In this document: positions 18,166-26,476 of the stretch, in pieces | Numbering within the stretch: position 1 is the stretch's first letter | Layout: the number at the start of each line of letters is the position of its first letter | Source: Arboricoccus pini | GTDB taxonomy: Bacteria > Pseudomonadota > Alphaproteobacteria > Geminicoccales > Geminicoccaceae | NCBI RefSeq assembly: GCF_900187945.1 | Contig: NZ_FYEH01000002.1 | Location: forward strand, 186,001 to 250,000 | Reading direction: 5' to 3' | Length of the DNA stretch: 64,000 nt | Position numbers and translations under genes: made by a program | The notes under the pieces: model-generated | Told to the model about the DNA's origin: nothing | What the model saw: only the letters and a program-made list of their open reading frames with translations | The model's database searches: none

Positions 18166-19065
18166 ATGGCCGCGCGCAACGATCGTCGCATCATCATCAT
18201 CAAGCGAGGTGGCAGCCATGGCGGTCATCATGGCAGTTCGGCCTGGAAGATCGCCTATGCCGATTTCGTGACGGCCATGATGGCGTTCTTCCTCCTTCTC
18301 TGGCTGATCACCTCGGCCAACAAGGCAACGCTGCAAGGTCTCTCGGAATATTTCACCGATGCCGCTGTGAGCGGTCATCCGATGTCGAACAGCATCATGG
18401 ACGATCAGAGCACCGACGGGCCGCCCAACATCATCAAGCGCTCGCCGCTGGGGCTGATCATCGAGCGTCCCATGCCGCCGCCCGATCGCCCGGAAAATCC
18501 CGATGCGAACGACTATATGGCGATCGCCGACTCGCGAGCCTCGCCGATGAGCGATGCCAACTTGCGGCAGGAATTGCAGGAGCGTGAGACGCTTGATTTT
18601 CAGCGGACGCAGGCAGCGATTCTCAAGAGCGTTGAGGAGGACCCGCAACTGGCTAGCTTCTCGGACAATCTTCTATTCTCACAAAGTCCCGAGGGGCTGG
18701 AAGTGCAGATCATCGATCGTGACAATGCGCCGATGTTCCCCCTGGGCAGCGACGTCATGTATCCACTTGCCGGCAAGCTCCTGGGTGTTGTCGCCAAGGC
18801 GATAACCAAGCTCCCCAATGCGATCTCCATTCGCGGCCACACGGATGACCGACCCTATGGTGCGGGCTCGGGCTATGATAATTGGCGTCTCTCGAGCGAC
18901 CGTGCCAACGCCGCCCGCATCGCCATGGTGCAACAGGGGCTGTCACCAGAGCGGGTCGCCGATGTCATCGGCAAGGCAGCGGGCCAGCCGCTTGCCGACA
19001 CCTTGCCCGACAATCCACGCAACCGCCGCCTCTCGATCATCCTCCTGCGTGAACAAAACAACTGA
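18166..19065 (+). CDS. motB: Flagellar motor stator protein MotB
   Basis: A 299-residue partner of MotA that anchors the stator to peptidoglycan and carries protons. A basic, His/Gly-rich N-terminus precedes the single membrane span A-Y-A-D-F-V-T-A-M-M-A-F-F-L-L-L-W; Asp33 is the expected proton-accepting residue. The plug and linker follow. The C-terminal OmpA-like peptidoglycan-binding domain contains I-R-G-H-T-D-D-R-P and W-R-L-S-S-D-R-A-N-A-A-R. It shares an operon with motA (14-base gap). Confidence 0.95.
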   Translation: MAARNDRRIIIIKRGGSHGGHHGSSAWKIAYADFVTAMMAFFLLLWLITSANKATLQGLSEYFTDAAVSGHPMSNSIMDDQSTDGPPNIIKRSPLGLIIERPMPPPDRPENPDANDYMAIADSRASPMSDANLRQELQERETLDFQRTQAAILKSVEEDPQLASFSDNLLFSQSPEGLEVQIIDRDNAPMFPLGSDVMYPLAGKLLGVVAKAITKLPNAISIRGHTDDRPYGAGSGYDNWRLSSDRANAARIAMVQQGLSPERVADVIGKAAGQPLADTLPDNPRNRRLSIILLREQNN

Positions 19066-19863
19066 TCATCACTTGCGCCGGCAAAGATCTGGTGCGGCTC
19101 GACGACGAAGCCGACCATGCTGACAGCTCCCAGGCTCGGACGTGCTTGGTGACGGGCGAGAAGACCCTGGCCGCGCACCAGCGCGCCCGACCAAGTTTGC
19201 GAGGGCCAGCGCGCAATAAGGGATGGGCTCGGACGGGTTGACGGTGATCGGCTGCTTCATCACGAGGATGCGACAGTAGCCGTCCTTGCCGGGCACGAAC
19301 GTCTCATCGAGAGCGCCATGCTTCTCAACGAACCTTCAATGAAGCTCACACTACAGCATAGACCGTCTTCGCGAGCAGATCCGTTTCTCGGCGGAGGCCG
19401 TCAAGGCTAGTCAGCACACCTCGCCGCCAAGTCGCACTCTGCATGCGCACTCTGTCGGCCTGCAGCTACGCGCGAGGGACAGACCTCGCCAATCCTGGGT
19501 CCGGGCGTCGAAGGATTTCAAGACGGCACTCACGCCTGGATCTTGCGAATCGCGGACCCGCGAGGCGAAACCGTCGGTTCACCTCATTCGAGCTTGGGAA
19601 AAGGCGGCCATTTCGAGCCCGTTATCGCGATCGTTCAGAGGATTGGCCGTTTATGCAATACCTTGGGGTGCGATTCGGGGTGTTTCTCTGCCCGCTCATA
19701 GGTGGACGTCGCCTAACCGGAGGTACTATAGAGCGATCGAATGAATCGAGCGGCTTTCGACCAGCGATAAAGATTGACGCGAATTTTAGCTAAATGTAGC
19801 TCTGGGTCGTCATCAGAAAACGGGAACAGTCGCGCTGACCGCGACCACTCGGAGCAGACGAGA
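19066..19863. other. Gene-poor stretch between motB and the XRE regulator
   Basis: About 800 bases without a convincing intact gene. On the minus strand, around 19150-19335, one frame reads E-K-H-G-A-L-D-E-T-F-V-P-G-K-D-G-Y-C-R-I, then L-V-M-K-Q-P-I-T-V-N-P-S-E-P. It looks coding but does not extend into a full gene; protein-like sequence nearby sits in another frame (around 19069-19140). I read this as a possible decayed gene of unknown identity. The rest (19340-19770) shows nothing recognisable. The right end contains a candidate promoter for the XRE gene. Confidence 0.4.
19774..19802 (+). promoter_or_regulatory. Candidate promoter with palindrome upstream of the XRE regulator
   Basis: TTGACG (19774-19779) and TAGCTC (19797-19802) are 17 bases apart, and between them lies a perfect 10-base palindrome, TTTAGCTAAA (19785-19794). 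A palindrome between -35 and -10 is a plausible autoregulatory operator for the XRE-type protein encoded 62 bases downstream. The -10 is weak, so this is an inference. Confidence 0.35.
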
Positions 19864-20298
19864 ATGGATCAAGGCGTGGAAAGCACAGCGACTCGTACTC
19901 AGACCGGCCGCGGCCGCGCGATCGATGCAGACCATCTGGTGAGCCTGCGCATTCGCCAGCGCCGGATCATGCTGGGGTTGACGCAGCAGCACATGGCGGA
20001 ACTGATCGGCGTGACCTATCAGCAGGCGCATAAGTACGAGACCGGCATCAACCGGATATCGGCCGGCCGGCTCTATCAGATCGCTCAAGCGCTGGGCGTC
20101 GAGGTGAATTACTTTTTCGAGGACCTGGACGCCTCCGGAGGCAAGCGCCAACCGCCCGAGATGATGCCGCAGCAGCGTATGCTTCTCGAGCTAGCGCGGA
20201 ATTTCGCCAATATTCCGAGCCGCAAACACCAGGAAGCGCTTTGCAACATGGCCCGTGTCCTGGCCGACACCGTCGAAAAGAAGGATACAGCTCACTAG
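19864..20298 (+). CDS. XRE-family helix-turn-helix transcriptional regulator
   Basis: A 144-residue DNA-binding protein. The HTH_XRE domain spans about residues 25-80, with L-R-I-R-Q-R-R-I-M-L-G-L-T-Q-Q-H-M-A and Y-Q-Q-A-H-K-Y-E-T-G-I-N-R-I as the two halves. The C-terminal part ends with S-R-K-H-Q-E-A-L-C-N-M-A-R-V, as in the SinR/PraR-like regulators common in alphaproteobacteria. I chose the ATG at 19864 because upstream residues in the frame (to 19774) are low-complexity. Target genes are unknown. It is flanked by unusually long gene-poor stretches on both sides. Confidence 0.88.
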   Translation: MDQGVESTATRTQTGRGRAIDADHLVSLRIRQRRIMLGLTQQHMAELIGVTYQQAHKYETGINRISAGRLYQIAQALGVEVNYFFEDLDASGGKRQPPEMMPQQRMLLELARNFANIPSRKHQEALCNMARVLADTVEKKDTAH

Positions 20299-20889
20299 CC
20301 TGAGACGCATACGCCTCGGGGGGCGCCGCCAACCCCAGGCAGAAGACCGCGCTTGGTGGTGAGGCGCACGACTGGCGATGATAGCCCTCGGTGTCGCAGC
20401 GAGTGGGCCGCACGTGAACGACGGGACCGGCTTAACAGCGTCAGATACGCCTTTGTCTGGCTGCTGCCTTCGAGCAGCGCCTTACGGAGCGATCTGGCAA
20501 GACGCCCTTTGCGGCAATGCAGGCCGATCTCGTCAGCCGCCTCACTAGGCCGTCCTAGCTGCTCCACGCGAAACGGGACCGACGCTCCACCCGCTATCGG
20601 ACGCCGTCATTTCCGGAACGGTCGTCTTCGACATCCAGTTTCGCGAACGCCTATGGCGGTTGGGGCAGTCTTGGCTCGCGGGACGAAGGAGCGTGATCCC
20701 GACAGGCCCGGCAGGCTCGCCTCATCGAATCAAATGGATCAAGCGAGCCGGTTCGAGCGGTGGCGTTTCGCGACCAGATAGCCTCCTGGTTCAAGGGACC
20801 TTGCGGCGTAGCGATTCCGATCGCTTGGCTCGATCACTACCATGCTGAGGAAGCATCGCCGTGTCCGCACGAACGGCGGACGCTCGGGC
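20299..20889. other. Gene-poor stretch between the XRE regulator and the FIST gene
   Basis: About 590 bases. Open frames on both strands (the longest at 20353-20781 plus) show no known motif and no obvious ribosome-binding site. A small hairpin, GCTGCT...AGCAGC, lies near 20460-20480. I find no tRNA fold despite T-loop-like GGTTCGAGC and GGTTCAAGG strings near 20750-20800. The content is unassigned. Confidence 0.4.
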
Positions 20890-21993
20890 TCAGGCGATGA
20901 TCAAGGCGACCGAGGTCAGGCTCTCAAGCTGAGTATCTACGATGGTCTGATCGACAACAACGCCAATCGACGGCGGCATGCCCAACATCTCCCGCATACT
21001 GCCGACTTCATCGAAACACGGCCCCAGGAGATACTGCTGGCGATCGCGAGGCACGTAATAGATGAGCGCCTGCGGGAAGCGATCACCTAGCCTGCGACGC
21101 GCCTGCGCTGCCGCGTCCTTTAGAGCCGCCTGAGCGGAGGCACCATCGCGGCGGAGCAGATAAACGTGATCCGTGGGCGGCAGATCGCGATCAAGGATCA
21201 AGCCCCCCGATCCCTCGTCGATGCCGACGACACGGGCAACGGTGCGCACACCCTCGCCCGTATTGCCCACTCCGATCGAGATCTGCTGGGCCACGAGCGA
21301 TGGTCGATGCCTCAGAAGATCGCCAGCGCGTTCCAGAGCCACGGTCAACGCCGGGCTTCCATCAAGGCGCGTGAGTGTCCGATTGAGGCGCCCATCAAGA
21401 CGGCAGGCGGCGCCAAGATTGACACCGGCGCGGACGACGATCGGCACGAGTGCTAAGTCTTCGGTGAAGCACACCCCGGTGATACCTCCCTCACTCAAGC
21501 AGCCGGCGACGGCAAGAGGCAGGATCGATCGATGCGTCGTGCCACCCATGGACCAAAAAGCGCAGTTTCGCGCTAGCTCCTCCAAACGGCCGCCCGCCTG
21601 CTCAAGATCTGCCGCTACGTGCAGGAGGGCCACGTGACCGGGCGGCCCAGCCGGATAAGCTTCGGCGTCGAAAAGGCGTGAGCTGCGCTCAGGCAGGCGA
21701 CCCGCCAAGACCGCCAGCCCCTGACCCAAAGCTTCTCGCATGCCTTGGCGATGGACGGCGGCGGCAGCTGTGCCGACCCAGCGCTCGATGCCGGTACCTT
21801 GGCGCAGACCATTGAGGATCGCGTCCGCGTCACTGGCCAGCGCTTCGCTCAGGAAGACGAAGCCAATATTTCCGCCGGCTGGCAGGGGATCGAGTTGTGC
21901 CAGACAGGCCGCCAAGGCGCGAGACCAGTCCGAACCGGGGGCACTGGCGGCACGAAAGCTAGGAAATGCCGCTTCGCCGGCAGGCGAACTCAT
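20890..21993 (-). CDS. FIST-domain (FIST_N/FIST_C) sensory protein
   Basis: A 367-residue soluble protein with the FIST_N plus FIST_C arrangement, a putative small-ligand (amino-acid) sensing module. The N-terminal half contains the family-like V-F-L-S-E-A-L, G-T-A-A-A-A-V and the G-G-T-T-H-R-S turn; the C-terminal half has D-Q-T-I-V-D-T and F-D-E-V-G-S-M-R-E-M-L-G. It carries no fused kinase or cyclase output domain, so any signalling partner would be encoded elsewhere. A YbhN-like membrane protein gene lies 29 bases upstream on the same strand, and the two are likely cotranscribed. Confidence 0.78.
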   Translation of the reverse strand: MSSPAGEAAFPSFRAASAPGSDWSRALAACLAQLDPLPAGGNIGFVFLSEALASDADAILNGLRQGTGIERWVGTAAAAVHRQGMREALGQGLAVLAGRLPERSSRLFDAEAYPAGPPGHVALLHVAADLEQAGGRLEELARNCAFWSMGGTTHRSILPLAVAGCLSEGGITGVCFTEDLALVPIVVRAGVNLGAACRLDGRLNRTLTRLDGSPALTVALERAGDLLRHRPSLVAQQISIGVGNTGEGVRTVARVVGIDEGSGGLILDRDLPPTDHVYLLRRDGASAQAALKDAAAQARRRLGDRFPQALIYYVPRDRQQYLLGPCFDEVGSMREMLGMPPSIGVVVDQTIVDTQLESLTSVALIIA

Positions 21994-22022
21994 CGCATTC
22001 CTCGCTGCAACGTCGAGCCCAT

Positions 22023-23129
22023 TCAGCCGAGCGAGGCGCGACGCTTGTCGCGGGCATGGCTGAGGCCACGACGCAGCTCAATGACGCCCAGCGTCAGCGA
22101 ACCCACCACCAGTGGCAGCATGTAATAGATGGCGCGAAAGGCGATAAGGGCGCCGATCAGCGGCGCGGTCAATTCGGGTGAGGGTTGGATCATCAAGATG
22201 ACGGCGGATTCGAAGACGCCCAGACTGCCGGGCACATGGCTGATGAGGCCGACCGTCAAGGCGGCGGCAAAAATGCCCAAAAGCTCGAAATAATCGATGT
22301 TGAAGCCCGCCGGCATCAGGACGTACAGCGCCGCCGCGACCGAGGCCAGATCGGCTATTCCTAGAAAAATCTGCAGGAGCGTGATCTTCGGCCCCGGCAA
22401 TGCCAGGACCTGTCCCATGATCTTGACCGGCCGATCGAACCAGAACTCGAAGAGGATGAAGCCTAGTACGATCGCCAGAAGGACGACGCCGATGGCGCGC
22501 CAGACGGGCACCTCAATCGTAGTGGCGAGCGCCAGGGGCGCAGGCTCGATCACAAAGGCAATACCGATGAGCGTCGTGGCACCGAGGCCGAATGTCGTTG
22601 TAAAGAAAACCTGGATCTTGGCGACATCGATGATGTTGAAGCCATGCAAGCTGTAGAGTTTGTAGCGGATCGTGGCGCCAACGAAGATCGCAAAACCGAC
22701 CGCGTGCGCCACGGCCTGGGTCACGAAAGAATAGATTGCAATCTGCTTCAAGGGCAGTTTGCGATGTACATAGCGTACGGCGTAGTACTCATAGCCGACC
22801 AGGGCGACGAAGCTGAGCGCGGTAAAAAAAAGCGCCAGGACGAACTGCATGAGGCTAATTCGGACAAGCTCGGTACCCAGCTGATCCAAACTGACATTCG
22901 ATGCCCAGCGATGCAGAACCCAGAGGGAGATCAGGAAAAGTCCTAGACCGACTGCGATGGAAAGAAGCGACTTCAGACGCGAGTGCCCTTTCATCACCGC
23001 CATCACGGCACCGCCGCTGCCAACCGCCGGACGTGATGCCTGATCGTCCGACTTGGGCGTGCTCCTGGTCGGCCCATCGATCGCATCGTCATCTTCAACA
23101 TCGACGTCGTCGTGTGGAGCGATCGCCAT
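22023..23129 (-). CDS. YbhN/UPF0104 (LPG synthase transmembrane-like) integral membrane protein
   Basis: A 368-residue polytopic membrane protein. An acidic, disordered N-terminal 50 residues precedes about eight hydrophobic spans. Signature-like features are Y-E-Y-Y-A-V-R-Y near residue 115, the G-F-A-I-F-V-G-A-T-I-R-Y-K-L-Y motif, and the conserved S-H-V-P-G-S-L-G-V-F-E-S in the C-terminal half. The family is the flippase-like N-terminal domain of MprF/lysylphosphatidylglycerol synthases, here without the aminoacyl-transfer domain; lipid transport is the usual guess. It is upstream of the FIST gene on the same strand. Confidence 0.8.
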   Translation of the reverse strand: MAIAPHDDVDVEDDDAIDGPTRSTPKSDDQASRPAVGSGGAVMAVMKGHSRLKSLLSIAVGLGLFLISLWVLHRWASNVSLDQLGTELVRISLMQFVLALFFTALSFVALVGYEYYAVRYVHRKLPLKQIAIYSFVTQAVAHAVGFAIFVGATIRYKLYSLHGFNIIDVAKIQVFFTTTFGLGATTLIGIAFVIEPAPLALATTIEVPVWRAIGVVLLAIVLGFILFEFWFDRPVKIMGQVLALPGPKITLLQIFLGIADLASVAAALYVLMPAGFNIDYFELLGIFAAALTVGLISHVPGSLGVFESAVILMIQPSPELTAPLIGALIAFRAIYYMLPLVVGSLTLGVIELRRGLSHARDKRRASLG

Positions 23130-23274
23130 CAGTCTTCCCAGCTACCTCGCCCGCGCGAGCGTTATCATTCACCGTACCCGATCGCGTATATCCTGGTAGA
23201 GCTAAGCTCCTTATTCCATCGGTCGACCAGTCACGAACGTAAAACCGTGCGACGTCCACTCCGGCGGCATTAGC

Positions 23275-23670
23275 TCAAGAGCCAGGACGCTTCGGCCCGC
23301 TCATTGAGACGACGACCGGATTCTGGCTTTTCCTGACACTGAAATAGCGTGTGGCCTCCCCCTGGCAGACCAGTTCCTGCGATGGCTGAAGACGCTGTTC
23401 ATAACTGTACTTGGCCCACATTTGCAGCGCCTGTGCCTGCGGTAGGCTGCTCAAGACGCGCTGCTCGTCCATCATAACGATATGCGGATTGGTGCAACCG
23501 GGCTCGCTCTCGGCGGCATTGGCGTTGTAGTAGGTTGTGAAGGCGGTGATGTAGCGCGGATCGTTCGCGATCCGGCCACCCTGAAAAATGCTGCACCCCG
23601 CCAGCGCCGCGAGCGCAAGGACGAAAGCGGCCGAGAGGAGACGATGCGCTGGGCGCGACGGAAGGCACAT
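23275..23670 (-). CDS. Small predicted lipoprotein, function unknown
   Basis: A 131-residue protein with a basic N-terminus, a hydrophobic segment and a lipobox A-L-A-G-C (Cys near residue 26), so it should be lipidated and attached to a membrane. The mature part contains only one further pair of Cys residues (in P-G-C-T-N-P and L-V-C-Q-G) that could form a disulfide. I do not recognise the family. Its ATG (23670-23668) overlaps head-to-head with the apparent TTG start of dacB, so its promoter would have to lie inside dacB. Confidence 0.7.
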   Translation of the reverse strand: MCLPSRPAHRLLSAAFVLALAALAGCSIFQGGRIANDPRYITAFTTYYNANAAESEPGCTNPHIVMMDEQRVLSSLPQAQALQMWAKYSYEQRLQPSQELVCQGEATRYFSVRKSQNPVVVSMSGPKRPGS

Positions 23671-25220
23671 TGAGGGCGAATCTCAGTTTGGGTCTAAAGA
23701 ACAGGCCAGACCCTACCCCTCCGGACAAGGCGCGGGCAAGCTGCTGGCGGCTCGACGTCCACCTGCTCGGCCTGATCCCTATTTACCTTATTGCCCTCCT
23801 GATCGCCGTCGGCTCTGCCGGCGTCGCCAACGCGGAGGATGCGAGGTCAATTTCGGCCGGCGCCGCGGCCCTGCAATCCGGGCAGATCGGCTTCGTCCTT
23901 CTCGACCCGCAAACCAATCAAGTGCTCGAAAGCCAGGCGAGCGGGCAATCTTTCATCCCAGCCTCCACGGTCAAGCTGCTGACCGCCTGGATGGCGCTCA
24001 AGGTGCTGGGGCCGGCGTACCGTTTCGAGACGCGGCTGACCACAAACGGGCCGATTGTCGACGGAACGCTCCATGGTGATCTCTGCATCGTCGGTACCGG
24101 CGATCCCAGGCTCGTGATGGACGACATCCGAGCTCTAGTCGCCAACCTTGGGTCGCTGGGCATCAAGCGGGTCGAGGGCAGGCTTCTGGTCGATGACGGC
24201 GCCCTGCCCTTGCTGCTGCGACTCGATCCTACCCAGCCCGCGCAATCCCCCACGAATGCCGGGGTAGGCGCGCTTTCGTCGGAATTCAACAGGGTGACGG
24301 TAGGCTGGGCACAGCGCGGCAAAGGGAAAGGCAAGACCGTCTCCACCTGGATCAGTCCGGAAGCCGACAATCTGCGTGCCACCGTCGTCAAGCCGGGCAT
24401 CCTGCCAAGGGATGCGATCAACCCCATGGTCGATTCGCACGGCGGCACCACGTTCGAGTTGGCGGCGGATCGCTCGACTAGCGGGGCTCTAGCGTTTCCC
24501 GTGGCGGACCCGGGCCTGCAGACGGGTGCGCTTTTCAAAACAGCTTCGCGCGAGGCCGGCATCCAGATGCCCGAGCCAACACGCGGCACGCTCGTGGGCG
24601 GGCGCGTGCTCGTCGTGCACGACAGCCCGCCCTTGAGCGAACTCGTCACCGACATGCTCCATTACAGCAATAACCAGATGGCCGAACTTCTGGGCCTGGC
24701 AACGGCGCAACGACTGGCCGGCCAGCCTAGCTCCCTACAAGCCGCGGCTCAGGTGGTGAGTGAAGCCCTGGCCCGCGACGTCCCGGTGTTTGCCGGCAAA
24801 AGCGCCTTCCTGGCCAATCTTTCCGGACTTTCCGCCCGCTCGCGCCTCACGCCACTGCAACTGGCCTCGCTGCTGGAGATGGCGGCCAGACAGCCCGAGG
24901 GCAACGCATTCATGGCGATGCTGGCCGAGGGAGGTCTGAGCGGCACGTTGCGTGGTCGCCTCAAGGGCCCGGCCATGGCGGGACGCGTGCACGCCAAGAC
25001 GGGAACCATGGCTTATGTCAGCGCACTTGCCGGCTATGCTCAGACCCAGAGCGGCCGAACCCTGGTCTTTGCCATCATGTGCCTTGATGCGGGCAAGCGA
25101 GCCGCCTACGACGCCGCCGCGGGCGATCGCAAGCCGCTGGATGGCCCGGCACTCCGCTGGATCGAGAACGCGAAGGCCGTTCAGGACAGCCTCGTCTCCC
25201 GGTGGATACAGGCTTATTGA
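23670..25220 (+). CDS. dacB: D-alanyl-D-alanine carboxypeptidase/endopeptidase (PBP4 family)
   Basis: A 516-residue periplasmic penicillin-binding protein (class C, peptidase S13) that trims peptidoglycan stem peptides or opens cross-links. A long N-terminus leads to a signal peptide ending near G-V-A-N-A-E (about residue 55). The active-site motifs are S-T-V-K (99-102), S-N-N (333-335) and K-T-G (443-445). No ATG exists before the signal peptide. The two candidates are TTG 23670, with GGAAGG four bases upstream, and TTG 23688. It is divergent from the lipoprotein gene with zero spacing. Confidence 0.92.
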   Translation: MRANLSLGLKNRPDPTPPDKARASCWRLDVHLLGLIPIYLIALLIAVGSAGVANAEDARSISAGAAALQSGQIGFVLLDPQTNQVLESQASGQSFIPASTVKLLTAWMALKVLGPAYRFETRLTTNGPIVDGTLHGDLCIVGTGDPRLVMDDIRALVANLGSLGIKRVEGRLLVDDGALPLLLRLDPTQPAQSPTNAGVGALSSEFNRVTVGWAQRGKGKGKTVSTWISPEADNLRATVVKPGILPRDAINPMVDSHGGTTFELAADRSTSGALAFPVADPGLQTGALFKTASREAGIQMPEPTRGTLVGGRVLVVHDSPPLSELVTDMLHYSNNQMAELLGLATAQRLAGQPSSLQAAAQVVSEALARDVPVFAGKSAFLANLSGLSARSRLTPLQLASLLEMAARQPEGNAFMAMLAEGGLSGTLRGRLKGPAMAGRVHAKTGTMAYVSALAGYAQTQSGRTLVFAIMCLDAGKRAAYDAAAGDRKPLDGPALRWIENAKAVQDSLVSRWIQAY

Positions 25221-25229
25221 GGCCATCTT

Positions 25230-25643
25230 CTAGCCGGCTGGTCCGTCTTCCTCGTGGCGCGGCAAGCGGTCCGCGATCTCGAACCAGGAAACGCTGCTGG
25301 CCGTCCAGCTATGATGCGACGGAGCGATCTCGCCCGGATCGTCCAGGGCAAGGATGTTGATCTCGACAATCCGGGGGGCCCGCTCATCCATATAGCCGAT
25401 CGAGGCGCCGCATTGTTCGCAGAACCAGCGCCGTCCATGCGCCGAGGAGGCAAAGACGCGCGGGTGCTGCTTGCTTGTGAATCGGAAGCGTTGGACATCC
25501 CAGTCGCCCCAGACGGTGACGGGTGCACCAGTGGTGCGCTGGCAGATGCGGCAATGACAGTAGCCGACATTGCTCGCCTGACCACTGGCGACAAATCGGA
25601 CGGCGCCGCACTGGCAACCGCCTCGATGAATAGCGCCGGTCAT
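25230..25643 (-). CDS. GFA-family (CENP-V/GFA fold) zinc-binding protein
   Basis: A 137-residue protein of the glutathione-dependent formaldehyde-activating-enzyme-like family. Zinc ligands are visible: G-G-C-Q-C-G-A-V-R-F near the N-terminus, C-H-C-R-I-C-Q-R, and C-E-Q-C-G-A-S. Biochemical function is rarely known for these small homologues, so I do not assign formaldehyde metabolism. The ATG at 25643 overlaps the xth stop by 4 bases (ATGA), so the two are translationally coupled. A much longer open frame upstream, inside xth, is rejected. Confidence 0.88.
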   Translation of the reverse strand: MTGAIHRGGCQCGAVRFVASGQASNVGYCHCRICQRTTGAPVTVWGDWDVQRFRFTSKQHPRVFASSAHGRRWFCEQCGASIGYMDERAPRIVEINILALDDPGEIAPSHHSWTASSVSWFEIADRLPRHEEDGPAG

Positions 25644-26413
25644 GGACGCAACTCCAACATGATGGGCGTGTGGTCCGAAGCCTTGGGCTCGAGCCTTGGC
25701 GCTTTGTCGATGCCACAGCTCACTAGTCGATCCAGCGCCTGCGGGGAAAGGAGGAGATGATCGATGCGGATCCCATCGTCTCGCTGCAACGCGCCTCTTT
25801 GGTAGTCCCAGAACGTATAGGCGCGCCTTGCCTCCGGATGGAGGGAGCGGAAGGCATCGTAGTAGCCGAGATGCAAAAGGGCGCGAAAGGCACGCCGGCT
25901 TTGCGGCTGAAAGAGAGCATCGTCCTGCCACTCAGCCGGGTTCTCGCAATCCACCGGTTCCGGGATGACATTGTAATCGCCGCCCAGAACGACCGGCCCC
26001 CCTGTCTTGAGCAAATCGGCTGCCCGAGTGTGCAGGCGCGTCATCCAGGCTAGCTTGTAGTCAAATTTGTGGGTCGCGATCGGATTGCCATTGGGCAGAT
26101 AGATCGCCGCGACGCGCACGCCCTGGATGGTCGCTTCGAGATAGCGAGCCTGCGCATCCTCGCTATCGCCAGGCAGGCCTTCGAGGACGTCCTCGATCGA
26201 ATGACGTGAGAGAATGGCCACGCCATTATAGCTCTTCTGGCCAAGCGCCCTTGCCTGGTAGCCCAGCGTCTCGAACGCCAGCGTGGGGAAGGCCTCGGTC
26301 TGGCATTTGATTTCCTGGAGCAAGACTATATCCGGGCCGACAGCCTCCAGCCACTGGGTCAGGTTGCCAAGACGTGCATTGATCGAATTGACGTTAAAAG
26401 TCGCTATCTTCAT
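25640..26413 (-). CDS. xth: Exodeoxyribonuclease III
   Basis: A 257-residue AP endonuclease/3'-5' exonuclease of base-excision repair. The N-terminal M-K-I-A-T-F-N-V-N-S-I-N-A-R is diagnostic, followed by L-Q-E-I-K-C (metal-binding Glu), G-D-Y-N-V-I-P (catalytic Asp/Asn) and S-D-H-T-P near the C-terminus. The ATG at 26413 matches the family; an upstream in-frame ATG at 26425 adds four residues. It is coupled to the downstream GFA gene. pccA ends 63 bases upstream on the same strand. Confidence 0.95.
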   Translation of the reverse strand: MKIATFNVNSINARLGNLTQWLEAVGPDIVLLQEIKCQTEAFPTLAFETLGYQARALGQKSYNGVAILSRHSIEDVLEGLPGDSEDAQARYLEATIQGVRVAAIYLPNGNPIATHKFDYKLAWMTRLHTRAADLLKTGGPVVLGGDYNVIPEPVDCENPAEWQDDALFQPQSRRAFRALLHLGYYDAFRSLHPEARRAYTFWDYQRGALQRDDGIRIDHLLLSPQALDRLVSCGIDKAPRLEPKASDHTPIMLELRP

Positions 26414-26476
26414 GCACACTCGCATAGACCGCCGGATGGAGCTTGCCCAGTGCCCCCGCCCGGACTGTTCCGGAAG

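Noticed and set aside
20745-20805. GGTTCGAGC and GGTTCAAGG strings resembling tRNA T-loops
   Set aside because: No acceptor stem, D-arm or anticodon arm can be drawn at tRNA spacing around either string.
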